In this document: one piece after another, positions 1 to 9,690 of the stretch
How the letters are laid out: each line of letters opens with the position of its first letter
How positions within the stretch are numbered: position 1 is the first letter of the stretch
Assembly (NCBI RefSeq): GCF_019059575.1
Contig: NW_024881623.1
Location: 124,001-188,000 of the forward strand
Origin: Amphibalanus amphitrite
Lineage: Eukaryota; Arthropoda; Thecostraca; Balanomorpha; Balanidae
Direction: 5' to 3'
Length of the DNA stretch: 64,000 bases
Notes under the pieces: generated by a model
Told to the model about the DNA's origin: nothing
What the model saw: the letters and a program-made list of their open reading frames with translations, nothing else
The model's database searches: none
Made by a program: the position numbers and the translations under genes

Positions 1-585
1 GATGATTCGTTAAAATTTCATCTACATATAGCCACTGTAGTGCATAAGGCCGGTGGACTGTGTCACAATTTTAAAAAGGCTACAGTTTGTCGATCACCCG
101 CATTCATGTTGTTCCTTCTCAGGACGCATGTAAGGCCTGTGCTTGAGTATGCGTCTTGTCTGTGGTACACCGAATATGCTGAGGATGTGCGTAAACTAGA
201 AAGGGTACAGCGCAGATGGACAAAACACATTGAAGGGATGCATGACATGACTTATGCGGAGAGGCTGAAGGAACTTGACCTTTTCTCTGTGCAAGGCCGA
301 CTAATTCGCGCCGATCTGATACAGTACTGGAAGATTTTCCATGGGAAGAGCACAATAACCCCTGAGGACATTTTCCATCAGCCTCCCCGAGGTGGAACTC
401 GTGGTCACTGCTTCAAGCTGCATGTAGCACGTGCTGTTTCGAACGTGCGGCAGCGCTCGTTTTCGCATCGTCGGGTGGCTATCTGGAATAGTTTGCCAGA
501 GGCCGTGGTGGCCGCTTCAGATCTGTCGTCTTTCAAACGACTTCTCGCACAGGCACTAGGTAACACATTGTACGACTACATCTGA
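1..585 (+). mobile_element. LINE reverse transcriptase, C-terminal fragment (5' end outside window)
   Basis: An open frame runs from base 1 to a TGA at 583-585, about 194 codons. It carries the features of the C-terminal third of jockey/CR1-type non-LTR reverse transcriptases: the thumb-region phrase RPVLEYAS..W, the 'LERVQRRWTKHI' helix, the 'YAERLKELDL' segment, and the closing pattern of basic residues, 'WNSLPEAVV' and a late 'SFKRLL'. The catalytic FADD box would lie upstream of the window. The frame is undamaged to its natural stop, so the copy may be young, but I see no poly(A) or microsatellite tail before the candidate Shisa exon 44 bases downstream. The function (target-primed reverse transcription) is known for the family and is not shown here. 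Confidence 0.88.
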
Positions 586-628
586 CTCGCGATATTTGTG
601 CAAACATACCGATAAGTGTTGTTTTCCA

Positions 629-784
629 ATGGCATATGCCACGAGGACACACACTTTCCAGTCATCTGGCCATATCTACAGGACATCATCGTGGGGAGAC
701 TGTGACTGGCGTGTCCTGATCCTATCCGGGTTCCTCCTGCTCCAGTCCTTACTACCGGCTGCGAAGCAGAAGGAGCCCCACCAG
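629..784 (+). CDS. Candidate exon 1 of the Shisa-like gene (signal-peptide exon)
   Basis: An ATG at 629 opens a 52-codon frame with a hydrophobic stretch at residues 29-45 (VLILSGFLLLQSLLPAA), followed by polar residues and a strong donor, CAG|GTAAGA, at 785. It ends in phase 0, which is what exon 2 at 6593 needs. A second donor-like GTAAGAG lies 14 bases downstream. Shisa proteins need an N-terminal signal peptide and no better candidate appears in the window. The 28 residues before the hydrophobic core are long for a signal peptide. The exon could instead begin after the acceptor-like CTACAG ending at 681, with its start codon elsewhere. It lies immediately 3' of a LINE fragment. This is an inference from splice phase and hydropathy; transcript evidence would decide. 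Confidence 0.4.
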
Positions 785-1289
785 GTAAGAGTACCAGGTA
801 AGAGTACCTGTAACATGTTTGGTTTTGGTGACGTCATAATGTGAATGAAGCACCTGTGCTGAAGAAACCTCATTAATAAATATATTGTTTTAGGATTATT
901 TCGTAAGATTCGGGAATACTTCGATGAAAAAGTGAGCTGCATAATCTCCATGAAATAGGACCAAGCCCGAGGTCATTCCATAACAATATTGATATTGAGC
1001 ATTTATCACAATCATGCAGTCTCAAAGCTCGTGTGAATTCATACAGGCGGGGTTTATTCAAAGACCCTATGCTGCTATACTCTGTTCCGTTTCAAGTTTG
1101 CAGCCGAAGTGCCCTGCTGAAAGCAGTGCGTGATTTCTGTAAATACAGCTCTTACATTTTAAGAAGCAAATTCTTGAGCGGAGGAGCGATCAGCCCATTA
1201 TAGAGTTCAGTGGATCAGCCGAAGAAACTCCGACTGCAAGCTTGATATGGAACAGACTATAGCATGACCCTAAAATATCAGGTACTCTC

Positions 1290-3339
1290 ACTGGCGGTCG
1301 CAGCCGCTGGCAAAAGGGGGGGCCAAAGTCACACTCGCGGGACATAACATTTATCCGTCACCGGGAGGGGGAGAGGGGGGGGGGGGGGTGATCGGCTGAT
1401 TTTTACGTCCACGAGGCGCCGCGCAGTTGGCATTACTTACGCTTCATCCATCTCATTCTTGCGTGAAATCTTTAAGCTCAATCTAAGGCAAAATCACCAG
1501 TTCCATTTCCCGTCCAACTGTGTTTCCACCGGTCAGGCCACTGCACCATGACGACGGATCGGTGTAGCATATACTGGAAGGTCGGGCACGCGGATTCATG
1601 ACCTTACCACTATAAAACAATTCGGAAAAGCACAGATACCTCTTGCTTTGAACAAGCATGTGAAACCCAGGGAGCATTTTCAGACTATGATATTTACCCA
1701 TATAGTTGAGTGGCGGCGGGAGAGAGTAGGTACACCGACCCCTGGAGACCCCCACAGGTTCCGAGCTTTCAAAATTGGCATCTGAGGGCCACGCGCGACT
1801 CCTGCGGGGCTTCGCAACGGCTCTACTCGTATTGGGGCTCACTCAACCTGCCTAGTCCTACTGCTAAAAAGACTGGCCCTGGGCCCTAAGGACTTCATCA
1901 GTAGGTATCTGCCAGCCCCAGGACCCACACCGGCTCATGGGGTCCCGACGTAGAAATATGAGGGAATCTGCACGGGACCATCAGGACGTAAAGTAATCTC
2001 GATCAGGAGCAACGTAAGGCTGTGCCGGAGTCTGCGTGAGCCCTCTGATCTTCAGAAACCCACCCATGTATGTTTTCACGTAGAGGCCAGTTTAGGACCC
2101 TCAGAGACCAGTACACGGCCTGCAAACTGCAAAGGCCAGTAGCTTGAGACCATCAGAGACCGAGTTGGGCTCTCAGAGGCTAATGTGGGTCCTTACTCAT
2201 TACAGGCCAACATGGGTCCCTCAGAGGTCAGCGTGGGGCCCTAAAAGACCGACATGAGCCGTCATTGGACCCCAGAGGCCAGCAGAGGGCCCTCAAAGGC
2301 CAAGATGGGTCCTCCTCAGAGGCCAATGCAGGCCCTTAGAGGCCGGCATCGGGTCTTCAGCAGCCAGTGCGGGCCCTCATTGGCATCTAAAGGGTCGTCT
2401 TGGGACACCAGAGACCGGTGTGAGACCGTCAGGTCACCAGAGGCCGGTGTGAGACCGTCAGACGCCGGTTGGGGCCCCTGAGGCCGGTTAGGGGCCCTCA
2501 TAGGCTAGATGTGGGGCCTCAGAGGTTGATCTGGGCTTTTAGCGGTCAACGTGAGCGCTTGACCGCCACTGAAGTTCCCTCAGAGGTCAGTGTAGGACGC
2601 TCAAAGACCGGTGTGGGAGCTATATTAATAGCTGGGCGTGGGTTTTTTGAGCCTCGTGACGATCGAATAAGGGCCAGGGCCCCATACACCTATGGGGACC
2701 CATTGGTTGTTTAAGGGGGGCAAATGATATGATAGCCCCCTTTGTTGGCCTGGGGGGGGGGGGGACATGGCCCTGATGCCCCCTTCCGCAACCGCCACCG
2801 TGTACACACCACACATGCCTCTGAGATTACGTACTAGCTCATGCAAACTCAATGCAGGCCCCGGAGGTCCCACACTAATCATAAAGTCCCACTAAAGAAA
2901 CCAAGCCGGCACACGGCGTCACCACCGGGCTTCTGAGGTGCACCGCACCAACCCATGAGGTCTTACTTTAGTGTCGTAGAGCCACGCTCCTTTAGCAGGG
3001 CCCACCCGCCACTGTCGAAGAGGGTCTCATGCCAGCCATTGCTGGGCCTACGAGAGCCTCAAGTAAACCCACGCTGATATTCCATATAAGATCCGGCCAT
3101 ACTCGTGAACCGGTGCCAGCGACGCTGACCGCCAAATTGACAGAACGCGAAACTGAGCCCACTCATGAGTGAAATTTACGTCCTTTGATGGCACAAGAAA
3201 GAAAATGAAACATACAAAAAGCTTTTTTTAGGACTTTTGTTCGATCTAAAAGGTGGGGCCAAAAGATAGTATGGCCCCACCTTTCAGCACCAAAGGGGGG
3301 GCCATGGCCCCCGTGCCCCCCCCCCTGGGACCGCCTATG
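1290..3339. mobile_element. Element B: 2.05-kb element nested in element A, 9-bp target duplication
   Basis: The 9-mer GGTACTCTC flanks this segment on both sides (1281-1289 and 3340-3348). The left end, CTGGCGGTCGCAG then a G-run, and the inverted right end, CATAGGCGGTCCCAG then a G-run, are imperfect inverted repeats with long G/C homopolymers just inside. The interior is a degenerate minisatellite (2040-2640) plus several further G-runs, with no transposase frame. The same termini style and duplication length recur at 11,072-12,969 and 40,122-40,272, so this is a family. A 9-bp duplication is typical of Mutator-like elements and is also seen in Merlin; the assignment is an inference. Confidence 0.8.
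2040..2640. repeat. Degenerate GC-rich minisatellite (core CCTCAGAGGCCAG)
   Basis: Units of roughly 25-35 bp built on GGNCCCTCAGAGGCCAGNNTGGG follow each other with many substitutions and length changes. It lies wholly inside element B. Related wording (CAGAGGGCC) recurs inside the elements at 11.1-13.0 kb and 31.1-35.1 kb. The long frames here are by-products of the repeat and do not look coding. Confidence 0.75.
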
Positions 3340-3539
3340 GGTACTCTCTTAGCAGACGTTTGGCAGACGTCACCCCAATTGCCAGATCTAATGGCCAGTT
3401 GAAAAATCTAGAGACTTTTTGAAAAGTCTCTAAATGGGCAGGAAAATCACCCCAGGGGTCAATTAGGGGGTGGGGAACACGAATTTGACACTTATTTTGG
3501 CCTAACTCCCCTCCTTCATCCCTTAATCCTCCCTTAAAG

Positions 3540-4570
3540 GACGGGGCGCGTCAAAAGTGCCTCAAGGATTCGTCTGATCGCCAAAATAAGGGTTGCAATC
3601 GATTCCTCGCGTCAACATGTGGCCGCAGCCTCACGTTCCAGATGTGTGCAGCGTATCCCTTATCCCTTAAGAGTTAAGGGACGATTAAGGGATATAGGGA
3701 TACGCAGCACACATCTGGAACGTGAGGCTGCGGCTAGATATCGACCCGAGGAATCGATTGCGATCCTTATTTTGACGATCAGACGAGCCCTTGAGGCACT
3801 TTTGACGCGCCCCGTCCATTAAGGGACGATTAAGGAATAAGGAATACGCTGCAGTCTGCACACATCTGGAAGCCGAAGCCACGGCTAGATGTTGACCTGA
3901 GGAATCGATTGCGACCCTTATTTTGGCGATCAGACGAACCCTTGAGGCACTTTTAACGCGCCCCGTCCTTCAAGGGACGATTAAGGAATAAGGGATACGC
4001 TGCAGTCTGCACACATCTCGAACGTGAGGCCACGGCTAGATATTGACCTGAGGAATCGATTGCTATCCATATTTTGGCTATCAGACGAACCCTTGAAGCA
4101 CTTTTAACGCGCCCCGTCCTTTAAGGGACGATTAAGGGATAAGGGATATGCTGCACACATCAGGAACGTGAGGTTGCGGCTAGATATCGACCCGAGGAAT
4201 CGATTGCTATCCATATTTTGGCGATCAGACGAACCCTTCAGGCACTTTAAACGCGCCCCGTCCTTTAAGGGACGATTAAGGGATAAGGGATACGCTGCAC
4301 ACATCAGGAACGCGAGGCTGCGGCTAGATATCGACCCGAGGAATCGATTGCGACCCTTATTTTGGCGATCAGACGAGCCTTTGAGCCTTGAGGCACTTTT
4401 GACGCGCCCCGTCCGTTAAGGGACGATTAAGGGATAAGGGATACGCTGCACACATCTGAAACGTGAGGCTGCGGCCCCATGTTGACGCGAGGAATCGATT
4501 GCGACCCTTATTTTGGCGATCAGGCGAATCCTTGAGGCACTTTTGACGCGCCCCGTCCTTTAAGGGAGGA
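3540..4570. repeat. ~150-bp tandem array inside element A, first unit inverted
   Basis: The phrase TTAAGGGACGATTAAGG recurs near 3668, 3821, 3972, 4121, 4267 and 4417, a period of about 145-153 bp. Each unit also contains GAGGAATCGATTGC, ATTTTGGCGATCAGACGA and TTTTGACGCGCCCCGTCC. The stretch before about 3670 is in opposite orientation to the rest, which makes a local palindrome at about 3641-3737. The outermost units form the inner parts of the element's long TIRs. Confidence 0.88.
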
Positions 4571-4802
4571 TTAAGGGATGAAGGAGGGGAGTTAGGCCAA
4601 AATAAGTGTCAAATTCGTGTTCCCCGCCCCCTAATTGACCCCTGGGGTGATTTTCCTGCCCATTTAGAGACTTTTCAAAAAGTCTCTAGATTTTTCAACT
4701 GGCCATTAGATCTGGCAATTGGGGTGACGTCTGCTAAGAGAGTACCAAATATCAGTAGCGCGGGCATATCAGTATCAGTATCAGCTATAGGTATATAGAC
4801 CA

Positions 4803-4980
4803 GGGGCCGTATTCACGTCGACTTCGTAAGTCGATTTTCTTTCGTAAGTATAATTTGGTATTCACGTCGACACTTCTTAAGTTTTTATCGACGGAGTTTA
4901 CGTGAATAAAAAAATTTACTTAAGAAGTAGGTCAAACTTAAGAAAATTCTTACGAAAATGATCGACGTGAATACGGCCCC
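4803..4980. mobile_element. 178-bp MITE with GGGGCCGTATTCACGTCGA termini
   Basis: The left end GGGGCCGTATTCACGTCGA (4803-4821) is a perfect 19-bp inverted match of the right end TCGACGTGAATACGGCCCC (4962-4980). The interior is AT-rich with several TTCTTAAG/CTTAAGAA words that extend the fold. AGAC stands at 4797-4800 and 4981-4984 and may be a 4-bp target duplication, although two extra bases (CA) intervene on the left. It has no coding capacity. Confidence 0.85.
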
Positions 4981-4999
4981 AGACAGGCTCGGCCCCTAC

Positions 5000-6349
5000 C
5001 GAATCTGTGCTGTGCTGAAGCTGTGCTGAATCTATGCCAACTTCCGTTACATTCGGTATACTCTGTAGAGCATCAGAAATCATAATATTTGCAAAAACCG
5101 TTTCAGTTTTTGTTTGTTTGTTTGTTATTTATAATGCCTTGTTTATAATTATCCGCCGCGAGCCGAGAAGTGGTGCATTAGGTGGTCTTCTAACCAGCTT
5201 CTAACGGCATATGTTTGATGACGTCTTCAATATTAATAATATTTTTTCCCGATTCTTTTTAATTTTGTTAATATTATTGTTAATATAATACGACCACAAA
5301 AAGCACAAAAGATTTGTATTTCTAGTTATCATTAGAAAAAGTACGGAAATCATCTTTGCAATGTGAAATTGAATCGGTAGCAACATAACTTGAAAATGGG
5401 CCAAGGATTGTGTGTTCTGTGAACAAATCATCACATTAGTTGCAATGATGTCATAGGTACACAAATCATTTTCTTTCAACGCTTTCAACAAAATGCTTTG
5501 CAAAATGCCATAATAGTTACGTTTGCGACGAACGGGGCGCAGATCAGTCAACAAATTTTGGTAAATTTGATCAATTTGATTTGTTAAGAAAATGGATAGA
5601 GAGTCAATAAATTTATTGCATTTTGTGTTTTCTGATGAATTTCAGGTCGAGGTCAGGTCAAGGTCATGTCAAGTGAGGTCAAATTTTGAAGTTGGTTGTT
5701 AAGGCCTAAAAATGTGTCTACTGTATACTGATTCAGTTTTTCACGGCAAATCGAATGATGCTATTTTTGTTCCCGTACGAAGTCTAGAAATAAAAAAATC
5801 ATTATTCAAATTTTATGTGTGTCATGAATCGTAACATCATAAAATTTTGAATAACTCCCACATTTTATAACAGATTCTTCTAAAAATTGATATGTAGGTG
5901 CACATAGACCACTTCTTTGACATGTATTCCGTTTTTTTATACACTCAAAATTTTGGATTTTTTAAGTTTTTCCCAAGTCAGTTTTTTTGAAAAAAATTTG
6001 GGTTAAATCCAAAATTTGAAAAAAAGAATCGAGATAGCCATTTGATAGACAAAGTAGAATCATTTATAACCTTTTTTGTTAGGTCTTGGTTCTTGATTCC
6101 TTTAAAAATGAAGATGTTAGCGGCATTTGAAATATTGCCATTTTTTTAGGCAAAAATAGCGGACATGACGTCATTAAAACGTCATTTTCTAAAAAAATAT
6201 CCGACGGGTTTCGCTCAAATTTTCAGGAAACATCTTTAGTTGATGTATGATTAGGAACTGAAAGTTTGACGTCACTGGCGCAACGCGTTTAGAAGTTATT
6301 GGCGAAAAACGGGAGGGTCGCCCCCGGCCCCCAGCGGGGCGCGGGTTAA
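5000..6349. repeat. AT-rich repeat ending in the right terminus of a TTAA-target element
   Basis: The segment has clustered AGGTCA words at 5645-5690, the recurrent word TCGAATGAT near 5752, and a C/G-rich end, CAGCGGGGCGCGGG|TTAA, at 6332-6349. This matches the right ends of the complete TTAA-flanked elements at 27.1, 43.2 and 47.6 kb. I cannot find a matching TTAACCC left end, so this copy is probably truncated. Part of 5000-5600 shows nothing I recognise. Confidence 0.55.
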
Positions 6350-6592
6350 GACTCGAGTCTATCTGTATCATAATCTTGTGTTGTCTGCTCCACAGGTGTT
6401 TGGCATAGATTTTAAGTCAATGAATGTCAGCAATCAGCATTTTGATGCAGTATTGCTTTTCTGACTACTTTTACATACAGACACCAGGCTGCTGTTGACT
6501 AACAATTTGTTTATTATAAGCCTGCCAGCAAATCTCTGCAACAAACTGAAGCAACTCTAAGCTCAAGTGATTGGATCAAGTAATATTTCAAG

Positions 6593-6762
6593 ATGACAAC
6601 ATGCATTTTAGGGACTGGTGATGATTCTGAAGAGTACACTTGCCCAAGTCAGCCCTGGGATACAGAGAATATCTATTGCTGTGGGCTAAATGTGGCACAA
6701 ATCTGTTGTGCAGAGGATGAGTATCACAAGATTGCTGAACATTCACATGAATTTGCTAAATG
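6593..6762 (+). CDS. Shisa-like protein, exon 2 (extracellular cysteine-rich Shisa domain)
   Basis: This exon encodes the Shisa signature: one Cys, then 12 residues, then CP, then a YCCG...ICC cluster (CPSQPWDTENIYCCG, then seven residues, then CC). The 12-residue spacing from the first Cys to the CP Cys equals that of Shisa-5, and it favours the acceptor TTTCAAG ending at 6592 over the internal TTTTAG at 6611. The frame ends in phase 2 at the donor TG|GTAATG. Shisa proteins are type I membrane proteins. The family is known for ER retention of Wnt/FGF receptors (Shisa-2/3), apoptosis signalling at the ER/nuclear membrane (Shisa-5) and AMPA-receptor modulation (Shisa-6/7/9). Which role applies here cannot be read from the sequence. 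Confidence 0.85.
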
Positions 6763-6939
6763 GTAATGTATGCTGTCAATTCTTTGCTGTCTCTGTCTTT
6801 CCTTCTTGCTGACCCACTGTTTCTCCTGGCCTGTTTTGCTGAAAGCTCTGGGTCACATGGTTTCCATGTCATCTGTTGTGTAAGGAGGTGCTGTCTCACA
6901 TGGTTTTACTCCGACCTATTTGCTCATATGGTTTGCCTT

Positions 6940-7072
6940 TGACCTCTGATACTGCTCACATAGTTTCCTTGTGGTCTGTTGTGCAGGAAGGTGCTGGGTC
7001 ACGTGGTTCCGCTGTGGTCTGTTGTGCAGGAAGGTGCTTGGTCACATGGTTTTGCTGTGGTCTGTTGTGCAG
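6940..7072 (+). repeat. 43-bp tandem repeat containing three copies of a splice acceptor
   Basis: The phrase GTGGTCTGTTGTGCAG/G is present three times, with its AG at 6985-6986, 7028-7029 and 7071-7072, exactly 43 bp apart. The flanking text GGTGCTKGGTCACRTGGTT is repeated too. The last copy is the acceptor of exon 3 because only it keeps the reading frame into the transmembrane segment. A weaker, older copy is visible around 6866-6900. Confidence 0.9.
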
Positions 7073-7206
7073 GGAACTGCTGGGTCACGTGTTATCGCTG
7101 ACTCTGCTGGTGGTGGTTGGGATCACCTTCTGCCTCTGCTGCTACTGCTGCCCTTGCTGCCCGGCGTTTCGGCACCGGCAGTCGAGGGGACGCGTTATCC
7201 GCCCCC
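7073..7206 (+). CDS. Shisa-like protein, exon 3 (transmembrane segment and cysteine-rich juxtamembrane region)
   Basis: The exon starts with the G that completes a Trp codon from exon 2. It reads into a single membrane span (about LLGHVLSLTLLVVVGITF) followed directly by CLCCYCCPCC, the cytoplasmic cysteine cluster typical of Shisa proteins and a likely palmitoylation site (inference from the family). A basic stretch, RHRQSRGR, follows, consistent with a cytoplasmic stop-transfer. The donor is CCCCC|GTACGT and the exon ends in phase 1. Confidence 0.88.
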
Positions 7207-7372
7207 GTACGTACACAGACCGGCGCCACGGCTAGAACACTAATGTTGAACATTTCACACTTCTATTGAATGACTTGTAAATGATGACGACTGGTTTGAT
7301 TGGTGGTTTTACTACATTACGGTTCTTAAACCATGCTGGGCTCTGACCTGCCACGCTGTGTCGTTTTTGCAG

Positions 7373-7633
7373 CCGACCCGTCGCTCGGTATGCAAATGAG
7401 GCCGATGGTGACGATGCGCCCTCCGCAGCCAGCCCCGCCGGGCGGCTCCCGGACGCACCCGCTGCCACCCATCGCTCCGTACCCGCAGCAGGGGGCTCCG
7501 TACCCCCAGCAGCCGGCGTATAACCCTCAGCCGGCGTACAACCCTCTGCAGTCGGCCACCTACCCGCAGCAGCCGTCGGCGCCGCCCCGGACATTCTCCA
7601 ACTCGCAATCATCAGTGGACAGTACGCTTTCGG
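7373..7633 (+). CDS. Shisa-like protein, exon 4 (proline/tyrosine-rich cytoplasmic tail)
   Basis: The acceptor is TTTTTGCAG and the donor G|GTGAGTG. The 261-bp exon is a multiple of three and keeps phase 1 at both ends, so skipping it would leave the frame intact. It encodes a low-complexity tail rich in Pro, Gln and Tyr with repeats of YPQQ and AYNPQP, as in Shisa-4/5 tails. The segment ends in a Ser-rich patch (SNSQSSVDSTLSG). Confidence 0.87.
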
Positions 7634-7767
7634 GTGAGTGGATGAATGGGTACCGTAACATGTAAATGAACCTGTATTGGAAGGCTTGTTGTAGCCAGCT
7701 GGACGTGTTTTGCCAGATTTCTGCCTGCAGTTAGCTTGTGTTCACTATGGCTCGTCGTTCGTTTCAG

Positions 7768-7817
7768 ACGCGCCGCCGCCGTACCCCGGAGTGATAGCAC
7801 AGCCGTCAGTCCACTGA
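7768..7817 (+). CDS. Shisa-like protein, exon 5 (C-terminus with PPPY motif)
   Basis: After the acceptor GTTTCAG the exon encodes DAPPPYPGVIAQPSVH and a TGA at 7815-7817. PPPY is a PPxY motif, the ligand for WW domains such as those of NEDD4-family ubiquitin ligases, and Shisa C-termini are known for such motifs. With exon 1 from 629 the spliced frame is 257 codons including the stop, close to the usual length of about 240 residues for Shisa-5. Confidence 0.87.
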
Positions 7818-9690
7818 GCAGGAGCGACTGGACTTTCCACTTGTCTTCACGTCCGCTAGAGCACCGACAAATCGGCCGTCATAACAGAATAACCATGACC
7901 TGTATCGTGATTGGTCCATTAGTCGTAAGTGCCCTGTGACTGGTCTGGGGCTGACTCGTGATGGTGAAGTCTGTCTGTCGTTTGGACTCAGGGACAAATG
8001 ACCTGTCGTTGATGACCGTTTCTTCGGCCAAGGTCCTGTTCATCCATGGAGTTTGCCGTGTCGTTTACTTACTAGAGGTGAGAATCACAAATATGGTAAC
8101 AGCCTAACAGGTAATCTCTAGAGTGAGTGAAGCGTCCTCACAGCCAGCGACGCACTGCTGTGTCGTGCTAGTAGCCTAAGCCGTCTAAGGTGGTATTTGC
8201 GATCAGACATGTGGGACCATACGCCCAAGTGATAATGGGCACTTCGGTGGAATGGATTCTGGATACGGATGAAGCTACCGAAACCCTGGCCTAGCCGTCC
8301 AACTCATTTAGTTAAAAAAAATCGATTTTATCAACAATATTTGAATGCCGTAGCTTCGTGCAATTTTGACTATCAAGGGCAACTTTGGCCCACCTCTGGA
8401 AAACTAATTTATTTTGCTGTAACTTTTTTACGCTTAGGGGAAATTGGGGCTAAACGGCCAGGGACGCCTACCATGACCGTCTTGCCCCACTTTCCCTAAG
8501 TGTAAAACGTTGCAGCAAAACAAATAAGTTTTCCAGGAGTGGGCCAAAATTGCCCTTGGTGGTCAAAGTTGCACGAAACTACGGTGCTGTTCGAATTTTT
8601 TCTTCTATTGTTGCATTTCCGATGTTCCACTTAGGTGGTTAGGTAGATTATACCTATGAACGGAATTAAAGCAATGCTGAGTGGTGGATTTTGGCTTTAC
8701 TAGAAATGTGTAGCCTTGGGAACTTGCTAGAGCCATGGATTATTATTCAGTAGTTCAACCATAAAAAGACGTGAAGAGTTAGCATTGCAGTCTGATATGC
8801 ATATGAACTGTCAAGTGTCAGTATTACAGCGCATATGCTGAATCTAGTTTTAGGGCACGTCTGCTGCTTTTTGGGCAGATTCTGTTTTGTTACCTCAGGT
8901 AATTTATTCGCTAACTAGATTTGCGTTTTATATCGTTATTTACGCATTGTGTCTCGCATTTATGTAGGTGGACATTTTTCTGGTGTCGGTGCGCACAGGC
9001 ACCGTAATACTCAGGATTTAGCTGTTGATTTCGGGCTGTCACGCTGTGTTTGCAGTCTGTGTCTGCTAACCGACAGAACACCTAGTCAGTGTGCATCATT
9101 ATCTGTATCATCGTGTGATGGAGGAATCTTGCCATGTAAGAGGACGTCATCGCACTTTTTGCCTTTTTTTTTTGTTGTTGTTAGTAATCCAAAATGAAGC
9201 GTCTACAGTACCAGAAATATTGCTAGACATTCAAACGCAATATCAGACGAATTTATGTGATTGGTACATGTGTAGGTACACGAAATGTGTAAACTAGTTA
9301 CAAAGGGGGTTTATGCTGCAGACGTGTTTTAATCTAACCGTCGAAACTGAAGCGGAAAACTTTTGTTACTGCTTGCAGCTTAGTGTAAGTGCGCTGCATA
9401 TTCGCTGATAAATGATACATCGTACAACTGCTGCATTGTTTTTTCTTTTTGTTGTCTCGAGGATTGACAATTAATTTGTGGACACAGCTCTCCTTTGAGC
9501 TCTCTCCTTAGCCTGTTGCATTTATCATTGTTCTCTTAATGTTTTGTCGCTTTTCTGAGAAACTGTTCGTAACGTGATTTACTAATCACAATGAATCATA
9601 AATATGTGGTAAATGTAGCGACTGACTGTGATGCTACGAACTGGTAGTATGTACACTCGTGACAATAAAGTTCCTTAAATGAACTTACTG
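7818..9690 (+). other. Presumed 3' untranslated region of the Shisa-like gene
   Basis: No further coding exon is needed after the stop. The first convincing polyadenylation signal is AATAAA at 9664-9669, in the context GACAATAAAGTTCC, which would give a UTR of about 1.85 kb. It contains a long inverted repeat at 8345-8588 and otherwise ordinary AT-rich sequence. An earlier, weaker signal could be used; cDNA would decide. Confidence 0.5.
8345..8588. repeat. Long inverted repeat (~105-bp arms, ~25-bp loop)
   Basis: The left arm runs from GCCGTAGCTTCGTGCAATTT through AAGGGCAACTTTGGCCCAC and GGAAAACT. It is matched in reverse by AGTTTTCC, GTGGGCCAAAATTGCCCTT and AAAGTTGCACGAAACTACGG. The arms meet near 8456-8480, where GGGAAATTGGGGC faces GCCCCACTTTCCC. 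This is probably an old foldback MITE. If it is transcribed within the Shisa 3' UTR it would form a long imperfect RNA duplex. Confidence 0.8.

Larger units (their letters stand above)
1273..4754. mobile_element. Element A: TIR element with internal ~150-bp tandem repeats and 8-bp target duplication
   Basis: The right terminus CGTCTGCTAAGAGAGTACC (ending 4746) is the reverse complement of the left terminus GGTACTCTCTTAGCAGACG (from 3340). The two arms stay complementary for about 330 bp (3340-3668 against 4418-4746), apart from an 11-bp duplication in the left arm. The left terminus is interrupted: GGTACTCTC also stands at 1281-1289, where a second element (1290-3339) inserted. Removing that insertion puts AAATATCA (1273-1280) directly before the left end, and the same 8 bases follow the right end at 4747-4754. 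No coding capacity is visible, so it is non-autonomous. An 8-bp duplication fits the hAT or P superfamilies, but the termini do not settle which. Confidence 0.85.
785..6592 (+). other. Presumed intron 1 of the Shisa-like gene, repeat-filled
   Basis: If exon 1 is right, this 5.8-kb intron begins GTAAGA and ends TTTCAAG. It contains the nested elements at 1273-4754, the MITE at 4803-4980 and AT-rich repeat sequence up to 6349. The stretch 785-1272 shows nothing I recognise. The stretch 6350-6592 is unremarkable and contains the branch and acceptor region of exon 2. Confidence 0.4.

Noticed and set aside
6601-6612. TTTTAG at 6611 as the acceptor of Shisa exon 2
   Set aside because: It would drop the first cysteine of the Shisa domain. 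The acceptor at 6592 keeps the Cys-x12-CP spacing and matches the phase of the candidate exon 1.
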